Assembly: GCF_014396785.1 (NCBI RefSeq)
Contig: NZ_CP060718.1
Coordinates: forward strand, 2,004,501 to 2,068,500
Length of the DNA: 64,000 bases
Direction of reading: 5' to 3'
From: Sphingomonas lutea
GTDB lineage: Bacteria; Pseudomonadota; Alphaproteobacteria; Sphingomonadales; Sphingomonadaceae
Positions 26,783 through 35,561 of the stretch are shown here, in pieces (position 1 is the first letter of the stretch; each line of letters begins with the position of its first letter). The position numbers and the translations under genes were made by a program. A model generated the notes under the pieces. That model ran no database searches. It worked only from the letters and a program-made list of their open reading frames with translations, and was not told the origin of the DNA.

Positions 26783-27825
26783 CCGGCGATCCGGAGGCGC
26801 ACGATCTGGTCGGCGCTGAGGCGGACCATGCCTTCCTGCTGCAGCGAGCGGATATATTCGGGCGTGACGCCGTGGATGCGCATCCGCACCAGGTCGGCGG
26901 CGCTGATGCCGCGATAGCCCAACGCGGCGAGGCCATCGATGAATTGCGCGTTGACCCCGTGGATCGCCATCGACGTCACGTCGTCGCGGCGCAGCTTGCC
27001 GTCGCCGATCCTGGCGTAGGCGCGGACCATCTCCGGCTTGGCGCCGTGGATTCGGTAGGCGACCAGATCGGCTGGGGTGACATTGCGGAATTCCGGCCCC
27101 ATCGCCGCCATTTCGCGCACATAATCGGGACGAACGCCGTGGATGCGCAGGCTGACGAGGTCGTCGGCCGGGATCTGACGGAATTCGGGACTGATCGCGG
27201 CAAGCTCGCGAATGTAGTCGAGCGTGACGCCGTGAATCTTGAACTTGACGAGGTCGTCGGCCGACTTGAGGCGGTAGCCCGACGACGCCAGCCCGCGTAC
27301 ATAATCGGCGGCGACGCCGTGCACCGCCATCGACGTCAGCTGGCTGACCGTCGGGCGGGTATAGCCGATCGACTGCATCGCATCGACAAGGTCCCGATTG
27401 ACCCGGCTCATGGCGAGCGTGAAGGCCTCGCGCTCGTTCGGCCGACCGATGCCGCGCACCTGGAGATAGGCGGCGAAGCCCGCATCGGGCGTGAAGCTGC
27501 ACGTGCCGCGACCGCTCTGTCCGCCAAGCTCGCCCCCGCAATCGAGGCGGCCTGCGTCGCGCACCAAAGCGAAGCGGACCGGCCGGCGCGGCCCCGTCAC
27601 CTGCGCCATACTCAGGCCCTGCAAATCGGTGACCGGGTAGTTGTTCGACCAGACGCTGTGGTCACGCCCGCTGCGCCGCTCAATGGTCAGCTGGACGCGG
27701 TCACCGGCGGGAATCCTCGCCGCACGCTCGATGCTCCATTCAATCGACCGCTCCTGGGCGAAAGCCGAAGCGGACAGCGCCGTCAGCGGCAGCGCGGCGG
27801 CAGCGATCAAGGTGCGGATCATCAT
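26761..27825 (-). CDS. Periplasmic protein with tandem IHGV repeats
   Basis: 354-residue exported protein of unknown function. The signal peptide ends near ALSASAFAQ. Residues about 25-150 form a domain with three Cys. From about 165 to the end there are six to seven tandem repeats of about 25 residues with consensus IHGVTPDYIRELAALGY followed by a Ser/Ala-Asp-Asp-Leu-Val turn. Similar repeats occur in C-terminal parts of some M56 (BlaR1-like) peptidases, which hints at a sensing or protein-binding role; that is inference. An 11-bp inverted repeat lies in its upstream region. Confidence 0.85.
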   Translation of the reverse strand: MMIRTLIAAAALPLTALSASAFAQERSIEWSIERAARIPAGDRVQLTIERRSGRDHSVWSNNYPVTDLQGLSMAQVTGPRRPVRFALVRDAGRLDCGGELGGQSGRGTCSFTPDAGFAAYLQVRGIGRPNEREAFTLAMSRVNRDLVDAMQSIGYTRPTVSQLTSMAVHGVAADYVRGLASSGYRLKSADDLVKFKIHGVTLDYIRELAAISPEFRQIPADDLVSLRIHGVRPDYVREMAAMGPEFRNVTPADLVAYRIHGAKPEMVRAYARIGDGKLRRDDVTSMAIHGVNAQFIDGLAALGYRGISAADLVRMRIHGVTPEYIRSLQQEGMVRLSADQIVRLRIAGYRPRGR

Positions 27826-27841
27826 GACTGTCTCCCGGTTC

Positions 27842-27881
27842 CTGTCCGGTTCCGAACGGGGATTTGTTCAGAACCGGACAG
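27842..27881 (-). promoter_or_regulatory. Inverted repeat upstream of the IHGV-repeat gene
   Basis: CTGTCCGGTTC (27842-27852) and GAACCGGACAG (27871-27881) are perfect reverse complements separated by 18 bases, and begin 17 bases upstream of the ATG. It may be an operator or a 5'-leader hairpin. The rest of the 144-base gap shows nothing else. Confidence 0.5.
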
Positions 27882-27969
27882 CGTGCTGCAAACCGGCCGC
27901 CCAGTCTCCCAAGGGCGTTCCGGCAAAGGTGCCGGCTTGCCCCGCCAACACGGCAAACGCCGTGCCAGC

Positions 27970-29343
27970 CTAGATCAAAGCGACCCGCCCACCGTCGAAG
28001 CTGAGCCGTGCGGTGAGCAAGGCGCGGAAGCTGTTGTAGCCGCCCGTGCCGGGGTGGAAGGCGTGGAAGAACAGGCGCGGCTCGCCGTCCAGGCCGAGCG
28101 CGACCGAGGCATGGCCGGGCGCGGTCCATGACCGCGTCGACTTGAGCAAGGGCGCACCCTGCTTGCTATAGGGACCGAGCGGATGATCGGCGACCGCGAC
28201 CCCGATCCCGTAGGCGGGCGACGAAAAGTCGTTGCCCGCGTAGAACAGCCAGTAGCGCCCGTCCTGAAGCGTGCAGAATGGACCTTCGATCAAATGGCCT
28301 TCCCAGTCCTGGTCGTTTTCGAGCACGCGGCGCGGCGTGCCGATCAGCGCGCGGCCGTCGTCCGCCAGGCGTTGCGCCCACACCGGGGTGGTCATCGCCG
28401 CGACGATCGCCTGCGCGCCTTCGGTGCCGTCCAGCACCGACCGGGCGCGGGCCCAGTTGGCCAGCACCGTCTCGATGAAATTGTGCATAAGGAAAAAGCG
28501 CTCCATCGGGCGCTGGCGATTGGCCCAGTCGACCACGCTCGCGGCAAAGGCGGCGGACCGGCGATCGTCGTCGTGTGCGAACAGCCGGTCAATCAGGCCG
28601 GGGCGGTCGCGCAGGACGGCGGCGAGCGGGCGCGGCCAAATGCCGTTGCTGTCGTCCTTCCAGAACAGATAATGCGCGCCATCGGCGTCGGTGAAGATGT
28701 GGCTGTCGATGACGCCGCCGCTGAGCGCGCCATTCGGGATGCCGGTGGTGTTGACTTCCTGCCCGCGCAGCAGCGGCGCGCCGTTGTCGGTGAACGGCCC
28801 GAACGGGCTGGGCGCGCGGGCAAGGCCGATTGCCAGCGCATTGCTCTTCTGCCGCGCGGTAAACGCGACCCAATATTCGTCGCCCGCGCGCGCCATTTCC
28901 GGCGCCCAGAAATCCGCGACCTGCCGCCCGCGCGCCGCCCAGTCCGGTGTGCGGCTTTCGGGAAAGACGAAGCCGTGATGATGCCAGTGGATGAGGTCGT
29001 GCGAATGGAGGATGGGAAAGGCATCCGGCGCATCGTTGGAAGTGGCGAGCAGGACGTAGCCATCGTCAACGCGCAGCACCGCAGGGTCGCCATAGCCGAC
29101 CAGGATGGACGGCGAGACATTCTCGGTCAGAAGCGGCTGCCAACTGTCCGGCGTTTCGTCGAAATCGTCCGGTGCTGCGTCGAGGTGCGGCAGCCGTGTG
29201 CCGAAGTCGCGGTGGAGGTCGCGGAACAGGCCGCCATAATCCTGCGCCTCGCGCCCCGCGAGCACATAGGATCGCGCGGCATCATCACTGGTGACGATGA
29301 AGCGCACGCCCGCGCCCAGGTCCTCGGCTTCAACGCGAAACAT
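27970..29343 (-). CDS. Glycoside hydrolase family 43-like protein
   Basis: 457-residue five-bladed beta-propeller protein of the GH43/GH62 clan type. Propeller motifs recur: [59 protein letters not shown] and [20 protein letters not shown]. The Asp of GDPAV, the Asp of DSH and the Glu of EGPF are plausible catalytic positions. GH43 enzymes remove arabinose or xylose from plant polysaccharides. An insertion of about 80 residues (near 245-320) lies between blades. No signal peptide is seen, so it may work in the cytosol on imported sugars. No sugar transporter is adjacent. Confidence 0.75.
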   Translation of the reverse strand: MFRVEAEDLGAGVRFIVTSDDAARSYVLAGREAQDYGGLFRDLHRDFGTRLPHLDAAPDDFDETPDSWQPLLTENVSPSILVGYGDPAVLRVDDGYVLLATSNDAPDAFPILHSHDLIHWHHHGFVFPESRTPDWAARGRQVADFWAPEMARAGDEYWVAFTARQKSNALAIGLARAPSPFGPFTDNGAPLLRGQEVNTTGIPNGALSGGVIDSHIFTDADGAHYLFWKDDSNGIWPRPLAAVLRDRPGLIDRLFAHDDDRRSAAFAASVVDWANRQRPMERFFLMHNFIETVLANWARARSVLDGTEGAQAIVAAMTTPVWAQRLADDGRALIGTPRRVLENDQDWEGHLIEGPFCTLQDGRYWLFYAGNDFSSPAYGIGVAVADHPLGPYSKQGAPLLKSTRSWTAPGHASVALGLDGEPRLFFHAFHPGTGGYNSFRALLTARLSFDGGRVALI

Positions 29344-29407
29344 CCGCGGCGGAATACGGGCCGGGGGCGAGCGTGAGAAGGGTCAGTCCACCGGACGTCG
29401 GAGGAAT

Positions 29408-29444
29408 TGCCCGTGCCGTCCGGAAAGCGAGAACGGCACGGGCA
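29408..29444 (-). terminator. Strong hairpin downstream of the FtsX-type permease gene
   Basis: TGCCCGTGCCGT (29408-29419) and ACGGCACGGGCA (29433-29444) form a perfect 12-bp stem with a 13-base loop, 13 bases beyond the permease stop. No long T-run follows, so it could terminate or stabilise the 3' end. Confidence 0.6.
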
Positions 29445-29456
29445 GCCCCTCCCCCT

Positions 29457-31961
29457 TTATTCGTAACGCAGCGCGTGGATCGGATTGGCGCGGGCGACCC
29501 GGATCGCGTGGCCCATCACCGTCCCGACCGCGATCGCCAAGGCGACCAACGCGGCGATCAGGAACGGTCCCGGGCCAAGCGTGATGCGCTGGTCGAACCC
29601 GTTCAGCCAATCGCGCATCATCCACCACGCCACCGGCCAGGCGATCAGGTTGGCGACGATCACCGGGCGGCTGAACTGCCACACCAGCAGCTGGACGATG
29701 TCGCGGGTGCGCGCGCCCAGCACCTTACGGATGCCGATTTCCTTGGTCCGGCGCTCGGCAGTGAAGGCGGCTAGGCCAAACAGGCCAAGGCAGCCAATGA
29801 TCACCGCCAGCAACGAGAAGCCGGCGAAAATCTGCGCACGCGCATCCTCGGCTTCGTAAAGCTCGGCCATCACATCTTCGCTGAAGTCCGCGTTGAACGG
29901 CACCTCATTGGTGATCTTCTTCCATTCGGCCTCGACCGCAGCGCGAACTTGCGCCGGCTCGCCGTCGTAGCGAATGATCATGTGGCTCTGGCCAAGGTTG
30001 GCGTTGCGGAACATGATCGGGTCGATCGGCGTGCGCACGGAGCGGAAGCGGCTGTCGGCGACCACACCAATGATATTGATGTTCACCATCCCCGTGCCTT
30101 CCTGAAACAACTCGCTGCGCACGGTCTTGCCGACCGCATCCTGGGGCGATTTGAAGCCCAGCTTTTTGACAGCGAACTCATTCATGACCACGTTGATGCC
30201 TCGGGCCGCCAACGCCTTCTCTTCCTCGATCTTGGGCGGGAAGGTCAGCGTCATATCGTCCATCGGGCGATTGGGGTCGAACCAGCGCCCCGCCTTGAGG
30301 CGCAGGCCCATGGCGTCGAAAAACCCTTCGTCCACATTATACTGGCCGATCGAGACATTGTTGTTGGTCCCGGGCGGAATGATGAAGGTGTTATTGTTAT
30401 TGTCGGTGGCGACGCCGATGTCCGTCCGGCCGACCGCCTTCACGCCCGGAACACGCTTCATCCGCTCGACGATCGTCTCGCCCATCGGAATCAGCTGGGC
30501 GCGGGCCATTTCATCGACTTGGAGGATGTTGTCGCGGTTATACCCGGGGTCGACCGACCGCGCGTAGACCGTCTGGCCGTACACCACTGCGGTACAGATG
30601 ATGAGGCCGATGGAGACTGCGAATTGCAGCACGACGAGCGCAGTGCGGAGCCGTCCGGAGCCCGGCGTTTCCGCCGCCGAGCGATTGGCCTTGAGCACCT
30701 GCGCGGGCTGGAAGCGCGACAAGAAGAAGGCGGGGTAAAGGCCGCTAAGGACGCCCACCAGCAAGGTCAGCCCGATCGCCGGCAGCAGGATGCCGTTCGA
30801 CCCCAGGTATGACAGCTGGAGATCGGCATCGAGGAAGGCGGCGAACGGACGCACCAGCAATTCGACCAACGCCAGCGCGATCAGCATCGATGCCGCCGCG
30901 ATCAGCACCGATTCGCTGACGAACTGGACAATCAGCTGGCGGCGGTTGGCGCCCAAGACCTTGCGCAATGCGACTTCGCGCGCGCGCTGGCTCGCGCGGG
31001 CCGTGGCGAGGTTGGTGAAATTGACCACCGCCATGCCGAGAATGAGGATGGCGATGATGGTGAAGGTCGTGATCGTCCGCCGGTCATTGCCCGGCGCCAT
31101 CTCGCCATCCTGCGCGGCGCCGAGATGCACGTCGCTGACATTCGTGAACCGCCAATCCTGATCGTCGCCCGGATTGTACGGCTTGCCCGTGCCGATATCC
31201 TCATCAGGGATATTGCGCTTTTCCCATGCAGGGAGCTGCGCATTCAGCTGCTCGGCATCGGTACCCGGCTTGAGCTTCGCATAGACCCAGCCCGACTGGC
31301 AGCCCCAGCAGGTCAGGAACTGCGGATTGTCGGCAAAGAAAGTCGGAAAGTCGCGACGCAGGATCGCATTGATCCGCATGTGCGAATTCTTAGGCAGGTC
31401 CTCGATGATGCCGCTGACCTTGAAGTCGACCTTCTTGCCAACAGAAATGATCGTGAAGGTCCGGCCAACAACATCTTCCGTACCGAACCGCCGCATTGCT
31501 TCGGTGCGGGTCAGCACCGCAGTCTGCGGCGCAGTCAACGTCGTTCCCGCGACAAGCGGCAAGTTGACGACCTTGAGGAAATCCTCGTCGGCATACTTCC
31601 AGTCTTCGGTTGCCGACGCCTGCCCGTCCTTCAGGAAAACGGGCTCGGTCCCTAGGATGTAAGCCGCGTTCTCGACTTGCGGGAAGTCCTTTTCGATGCG
31701 TTCCTTGGTCGTATAGGACGCCATCTGCATGTCGAATTCCTCGCCCTCGTCGCTCTTGAAGTGGGTCTGGAACTGATACGTATTCGCAACGTCCGGCAGC
31801 CAGTTTTCGTAGCTCCGTTCGTACCGCAGGTAGAGCAGGATGAGGATGCAGGCCGCCATGCCGATCGCAAGGCCGGCGATGTTGATCACCGAATAGGTCT
31901 TGCTCTTCGCCAGCGCGCGGATCGCGACCGTCCAATAATTGCGCCACATCGTCATTATCAA
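29457..31961 (-). CDS. MacB/FtsX-type ABC transporter permease
   Basis: 834-residue inner-membrane permease of the MacB/FtsX superfamily, which powers export or mechanotransmission rather than classical import. A transmembrane helix near 22-42 leads to a large periplasmic domain (about 45-290). A first FtsX unit (about 300-440, TLATARASQRAREVALRKVLGA) is followed by a second periplasmic domain and a second FtsX unit ending LGARTRDIVQLLVWQFSRP. It is thus a duplicated, about eight-helix version. It is the third gene of the adaptor-ATPase-permease unit, 23 bases after the ATPase gene. Confidence 0.9.
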   Translation of the reverse strand: MIMTMWRNYWTVAIRALAKSKTYSVINIAGLAIGMAACILILLYLRYERSYENWLPDVANTYQFQTHFKSDEGEEFDMQMASYTTKERIEKDFPQVENAAYILGTEPVFLKDGQASATEDWKYADEDFLKVVNLPLVAGTTLTAPQTAVLTRTEAMRRFGTEDVVGRTFTIISVGKKVDFKVSGIIEDLPKNSHMRINAILRRDFPTFFADNPQFLTCWGCQSGWVYAKLKPGTDAEQLNAQLPAWEKRNIPDEDIGTGKPYNPGDDQDWRFTNVSDVHLGAAQDGEMAPGNDRRTITTFTIIAILILGMAVVNFTNLATARASQRAREVALRKVLGANRRQLIVQFVSESVLIAAASMLIALALVELLVRPFAAFLDADLQLSYLGSNGILLPAIGLTLLVGVLSGLYPAFFLSRFQPAQVLKANRSAAETPGSGRLRTALVVLQFAVSIGLIICTAVVYGQTVYARSVDPGYNRDNILQVDEMARAQLIPMGETIVERMKRVPGVKAVGRTDIGVATDNNNNTFIIPPGTNNNVSIGQYNVDEGFFDAMGLRLKAGRWFDPNRPMDDMTLTFPPKIEEEKALAARGINVVMNEFAVKKLGFKSPQDAVGKTVRSELFQEGTGMVNINIIGVVADSRFRSVRTPIDPIMFRNANLGQSHMIIRYDGEPAQVRAAVEAEWKKITNEVPFNADFSEDVMAELYEAEDARAQIFAGFSLLAVIIGCLGLFGLAAFTAERRTKEIGIRKVLGARTRDIVQLLVWQFSRPVIVANLIAWPVAWWMMRDWLNGFDQRITLGPGPFLIAALVALAIAVGTVMGHAIRVARANPIHALRYE

Positions 31962-31984
31962 AGCCCCTTCAAGTCGAAGTCGTG

Positions 31985-32665
31985 TCAGGCAGCGCGGCGG
32001 CGTTCCTGGAGGATGCGGCCGTCGAGCATGTTGACGACGCGGCTCGCGAAGTCGGCGTGCGCCGGCGAGTGCGTGACCATGACGATGGTCGATCCTTCCT
32101 GGTTGAGCTGGCGAAGCATGCGCATCACTTCCTCGCCGTGCGCGGTGTCGAGGTTTCCCGTCGGCTCGTCGGCCAGGATCAGCTTGGGATCGCCGACCAG
32201 CGCGCGGGCGACCGCCACGCGCTGCTGCTGGCCGCCCGACAATTGCGTCGGCCGGTGCTTGGCGCGGTGCGCGATGCCGACCTTGTCGAGCACGCGATCG
32301 ACCCGCGCCTTGCGGTCCGATGCGCTGTGATTGTGATAGAGCAGCGCCAGTTCGACATTCTCGCGAACGCTGAGTTCGTCGACCAGGTTGAAGCTCTGGA
32401 AGATGAAGCCGATGTTGCTCTTGCGCGTCTCCGACAGCTGCGATTCGTTGAGCCCCGCCACTTCCTGCCCGTTGAACACGTAGGATCCTTCGGTCGGGCT
32501 ATCGAGCATGCCCATGACGTTGAGCAAGGTCGACTTGCCGCAGCCCGACGGGCCCATGATCGCGACGAACTCGCCGTCCGCGATGTCGAGGTCAATCGAA
32601 TCGAGGGCGGTCGTTTCGACCGTGTCGGTGCGATAGCTCTTGGTCAGTCCGGTCATGGTCAGCAT
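31985..32665 (-). CDS. ABC transporter ATP-binding protein (LolD/MacB type)
   Basis: 226-residue ATPase energising the adjacent permease. Walker A is GPSGCGKST, the signature is LSGGQQQRVAVARAL, Walker B is LILADEPTGNLD and the H-loop is VTHSP. LDSPTEGSYVFNGQEVAGL is typical of the MacB/LolD/FtsE subfamily. It sits between the adaptor (17 bases upstream) and the permease, so the three are one transcription unit. Confidence 0.95.
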   Translation of the reverse strand: MLTMTGLTKSYRTDTVETTALDSIDLDIADGEFVAIMGPSGCGKSTLLNVMGMLDSPTEGSYVFNGQEVAGLNESQLSETRKSNIGFIFQSFNLVDELSVRENVELALLYHNHSASDRKARVDRVLDKVGIAHRAKHRPTQLSGGQQQRVAVARALVGDPKLILADEPTGNLDTAHGEEVMRMLRQLNQEGSTIVMVTHSPAHADFASRVVNMLDGRILQERRRAA

Positions 32666-32682
32666 GAGTTACGATCCCTTTC

Positions 32683-33999
32683 TCACTCGCTGTCGAAGGA
32701 CAGGCGATCCTTGTCGATCAGCCCGCTGTAGGAGGATGTGATGACGCGCTCGCCCGGCTTCAGGCCGCTCACCACTTCGATATAGTCGGCGTTCCGGCGC
32801 CCCAGTTGCACCGCCCGCTTGGTCGCGCTGTTGCCGCCCTTGTCGACCACGAACACCCAATTGCCGCCGGTGTCGTTGAAGAAGGCCCCGGCCGGGATCA
32901 GCACCGCGCGCGCGCTGTCCCCCAGCGTGACCTTGAGCTGCACGGTCTGCCCGCGCTGGATCGAGCTTGGCTCCGCCTCGAGGAACACGAGGTCGACCTT
33001 GAACTGGCCGTTGCGCACCTGCGGATAGACCTTGTTGATGCGGAGCCGATACGTCTTGCCGTCGATGTCCGCGGTCGCCGTCTGGCCGACGTTGACCCGG
33101 CCGAGATAATATTCGTCGACATCGGCCTCCAGCTTGCTGCGCCCGGCGCTGTCGATCTGCCCGACGCGCTCGCCCTGCTGGACCGATTGGCCGAGCTGGA
33201 TGGAAAAGCCGCTGAGCTGCCCCGACACGGGCGCGCGCAGGTTCAGCTGGCCGAGGCTGCCGCGGGCGATGTCGAGCCCGCTCCTCAGCGACTGTGCCGA
33301 TGCGCGCAATTGTTGAAGCTGGCTCGCCTGCAGCGCCTCGTCCTGCGCGACGCTGCGGCGGAGGATTTCGAGTCGCTTGTTCTGGAACGCCAGGTCATCA
33401 CGCGAGTCGCGGTACACCTTGGACGAAACGAACCCGCGCTTCGCGAGCGGCTCGTACAGGTCATGCTGGCGCCGAGCCTTGGCAAGCTCGGTCTGCGCCT
33501 GGTTGAGGTCGCGCTGGTTGGCGCTGCGTGTCTGGGCCAGTGCCAGCTCCTGCGAGCGCATGTTGTTGAGCTGTTGCTCGACCTCGGTCTGGCGCGCAAG
33601 CGTCGACAATTGAAGGTCGGCATTGGACAGAACCGCAAGCAGCTGCCCCTTGGTCACCTGGGCGCCATCCTCGACCATCATCTGCTCGACCCGCCCGCCT
33701 TCGACCGCGTCGAGATAGACGGTCAGCAGCGGCGCGACGCGGGCGCGCAACGGCAGGAAGTCCTCGAACACGCCCTGCTCGACCGCCGAAATGGTCAGGC
33801 GCTCCTTGGCCACGGTTTGCGAATCCGCGCTCGGCGCGAACATCCAGAAGAAGATGATCAGCAGCATGGCGGCCGCGCCACCGCCGGCGATCAGGATCCG
33901 CTTGTCGATCTTCTTGCGAACGACGACGCGATCCATGTTGCCGCCGCTGACCGCATCCGACCCGCCGCCGCTGGTACTGCGCAATTCGACCAGGCTCAT
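32683..33999 (-). CDS. Membrane-fusion (HlyD/RND-type) adaptor protein
   Basis: 438-residue periplasmic adaptor of a tripartite exporter. It has a short cytosolic N-terminus and one transmembrane anchor at about 36-50 (ILIAGGGAAAMLLIIFFWMF). The biotinyl-lipoyl half-motifs lie around YLDAVEGGRVEQMMVEDGAQ and LRAPVSGQLSGF, with a long coiled-coil hairpin between (about 135-250). Beta-barrel and membrane-proximal domains follow to KPGERVITSSYSGL. It is the first gene of the leftward export operon and lies behind a predicted sigma-54 promoter. Substrate unknown; MacA-like antibiotic, lipoprotein or peptide export are all possible. Confidence 0.92.
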   Translation of the reverse strand: MSLVELRSTSGGGSDAVSGGNMDRVVVRKKIDKRILIAGGGAAAMLLIIFFWMFAPSADSQTVAKERLTISAVEQGVFEDFLPLRARVAPLLTVYLDAVEGGRVEQMMVEDGAQVTKGQLLAVLSNADLQLSTLARQTEVEQQLNNMRSQELALAQTRSANQRDLNQAQTELAKARRQHDLYEPLAKRGFVSSKVYRDSRDDLAFQNKRLEILRRSVAQDEALQASQLQQLRASAQSLRSGLDIARGSLGQLNLRAPVSGQLSGFSIQLGQSVQQGERVGQIDSAGRSKLEADVDEYYLGRVNVGQTATADIDGKTYRLRINKVYPQVRNGQFKVDLVFLEAEPSSIQRGQTVQLKVTLGDSARAVLIPAGAFFNDTGGNWVFVVDKGGNSATKRAVQLGRRNADYIEVVSGLKPGERVITSSYSGLIDKDRLSFDSE

Positions 34000-34020
34000 T
34001 GTTCGCCCCCGGTCAGCGCG

Positions 34021-34036
34021 TGTCCGCTTTTGGACA
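34021..34036. promoter_or_regulatory. Palindrome TGTCC-N6-GGACA, site 1
   Basis: TGTCCGCTTTTGGACA, 22 bases upstream of the adaptor start codon. It has the same half-sites and spacing as site 2 at 34155-34170. It is a likely binding site for the divergent NtrC-type regulator, or another regulator. Confidence 0.6.
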
Positions 34037-34108
34037 GGTTTCTGGCTCGGGCCGCGATGCTCGGCGGGTGCGTACAGAGAGGGGATCGACCAATCATGGC
34101 CCTAACGC

Positions 34109-34125
34109 TGCAAAGCGCGTGCCAA
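34109..34125 (-). promoter_or_regulatory. Sigma-54 (-24/-12) promoter of the exporter operon
   Basis: On the minus strand this reads TTGGCACGCGCTTTGCA, which fits the sigma-54 consensus YTGGCACG-N4-TTGCW at every defined position, with correct GG/GC spacing. Transcription would begin near 34098 and run into the adaptor gene. The divergent regulator carries the GAFTGA sigma-54 contact motif. Confidence 0.88.
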
Positions 34126-34154
34126 TTTATTTCCCTCAGAGACCTATTCGCACT

Positions 34155-34170
34155 TGTCCATTTCCGGACA
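34155..34170. promoter_or_regulatory. Palindrome TGTCC-N6-GGACA, site 2
   Basis: TGTCCATTTCCGGACA, 20 bases before the regulator's ATG and about 30 bases upstream of the sigma-54 -24 element. It is placed to act as an enhancer for the exporter promoter and as an autoregulatory operator. Its half-sites are identical to site 1. Confidence 0.65.
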
Positions 34171-34190
34171 TTGGCGCTACAAATGTAACG

Positions 34191-35561
34191 ATGGATTCGA
34201 AATTCAATCTCGCCGTCGTCGTCGACGACGATCCCGACATTGCGCTTGCGGCCCGTCTCGCCCTGCGTGACCAGTTCGCGCGGATCGTCTCGCTGCAGTC
34301 ACCGGCGGAACTGCTGAAGCTTCTCGACCAGGAATCGCCCGATGCGATCCTGCTTGATCTCAATTTCGAGCGCGGCGCGACCGACGGGCGAGAGGGGCTC
34401 GATTATCTCAACCGGATCATGGCCAAGGACCCTGATTCCGCGGTGGTCATCATTACGGCGCATGGTGCGGTGTCGATCGCGGTCGACGCGCTGAAACGCG
34501 GCGCCAGCGACTTCGTCGCCAAGCCGTGGAGCAACGAGCGGCTCGCGGCGACGGTTCGCAGCGCCGCCAGCCTGCGCCGCAGCCGGGTCGATGCCCGCGT
34601 CGAGCGCGGACGCGCGTCGGAACTCGCACCGAGCGGGGAGACGCCGCTTCTTGGAAAGACGGACGCGATGCAGCGCGTCCGCACGCTGATCGAGCGCGCC
34701 GCGCCGACCGACGCTAACGTCCTCATCCTTGGCGAGAACGGCACGGGCAAGGAGATCGTCGCGCGCGAGATCCATCGCCTGTCGCGGCGAAGCGCGCATC
34801 CCATGGTCTCGATCGACCTCGGCGCGACCAGCGAAAGCCTGTTCGAATCCGAACTGTTCGGCCATGTGAAGGGCGCCTTCACCGGCGCCGCGGGCGAACG
34901 AATCGGGCGCCTCAAGGCGGCGGACAAGAGCACCTTGTTCCTCGACGAGATCGGCAACCTGCCGCTTCACCTGCAGCCCAAATTGCTCACCGCGCTCGAA
35001 CAGCGGCAGGTCGTTCCCGTCGGCGCCAACCGCCCGGTCGCGATCGATGTCCGCATCGTCGCTGCAACCAATGCGTCAGGCGACACGCTCGCCGACGAGA
35101 CTCGCTTCCGCCAGGACCTTCTGTTCCGCTTGAACACGATCGAAATCCACCTGCCCCCGCTGCGCGAGCGGCGCGAGGACATCCCGTTGCTCCTCGACCA
35201 TTATTTCGGCATCTACGCGCGCAAATATGACCGGCCCGAACGGCAGATGCCGCCCACAGTGCGCGACATCCTGGCCAAGCATGACTGGCCGGGCAACGTC
35301 CGCGCCTTGCGGCACGCGGCGGAGCGCGCGGTAATCATGGCCGACGGCGTCAATTACCGGATCGAAGACTTCCCGCTGCCCAGCCGGCCCGGCGCCTCGG
35401 CGGTGCCGATCGCCACCGAAAGCCTGAACCTCGACCAGCTCGAAAAGCAGATGATCGAGCGCGCGTTGCGCATGCATCACTTCAACATCTCGCTCGCCGC
35501 GACCGAATTGGGGCTGAGCCGCGGCGCGCTTTACCGCCGCATGGAAAAGCATGGCCTTTAG
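34191..35561 (+). CDS. NtrC-family sigma-54-dependent response regulator
   Basis: 456-residue activator. Receiver domain at 1-125 (VVDDDPD, phosphoacceptor Asp56 in ILLDLNF, TAHGA, KPW). AAA+ domain at about 150-380 with Walker A GENGTGKE, the sigma-54 contact loop GAFTGA, Walker B STLFLDEIGNLP and the R-finger region RFRQDLLFRLN. C-terminal Fis-type helix-turn-helix (MHHFNISLAATELGLSRGALYRRMEKHGL). Intact GAFTGA means it should open sigma-54 promoters. Divergent to the exporter operon; its stop overlaps the kinase start by 11 bases. Confidence 0.95.
   Translation: MDSKFNLAVVVDDDPDIALAARLALRDQFARIVSLQSPAELLKLLDQESPDAILLDLNFERGATDGREGLDYLNRIMAKDPDSAVVIITAHGAVSIAVDALKRGASDFVAKPWSNERLAATVRSAASLRRSRVDARVERGRASELAPSGETPLLGKTDAMQRVRTLIERAAPTDANVLILGENGTGKEIVAREIHRLSRRSAHPMVSIDLGATSESLFESELFGHVKGAFTGAAGERIGRLKAADKSTLFLDEIGNLPLHLQPKLLTALEQRQVVPVGANRPVAIDVRIVAATNASGDTLADETRFRQDLLFRLNTIEIHLPPLRERREDIPLLLDHYFGIYARKYDRPERQMPPTVRDILAKHDWPGNVRALRHAAERAVIMADGVNYRIEDFPLPSRPGASAVPIATESLNLDQLEKQMIERALRMHHFNISLAATELGLSRGALYRRMEKHGL

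Noticed and set aside
34109-34125. The TTGGCACG...TTGCA element as chance
   Set aside because: A full match to the sigma-54 consensus in the one divergent gap beside a GAFTGA-bearing activator is unlikely by chance, so it was kept as a feature.
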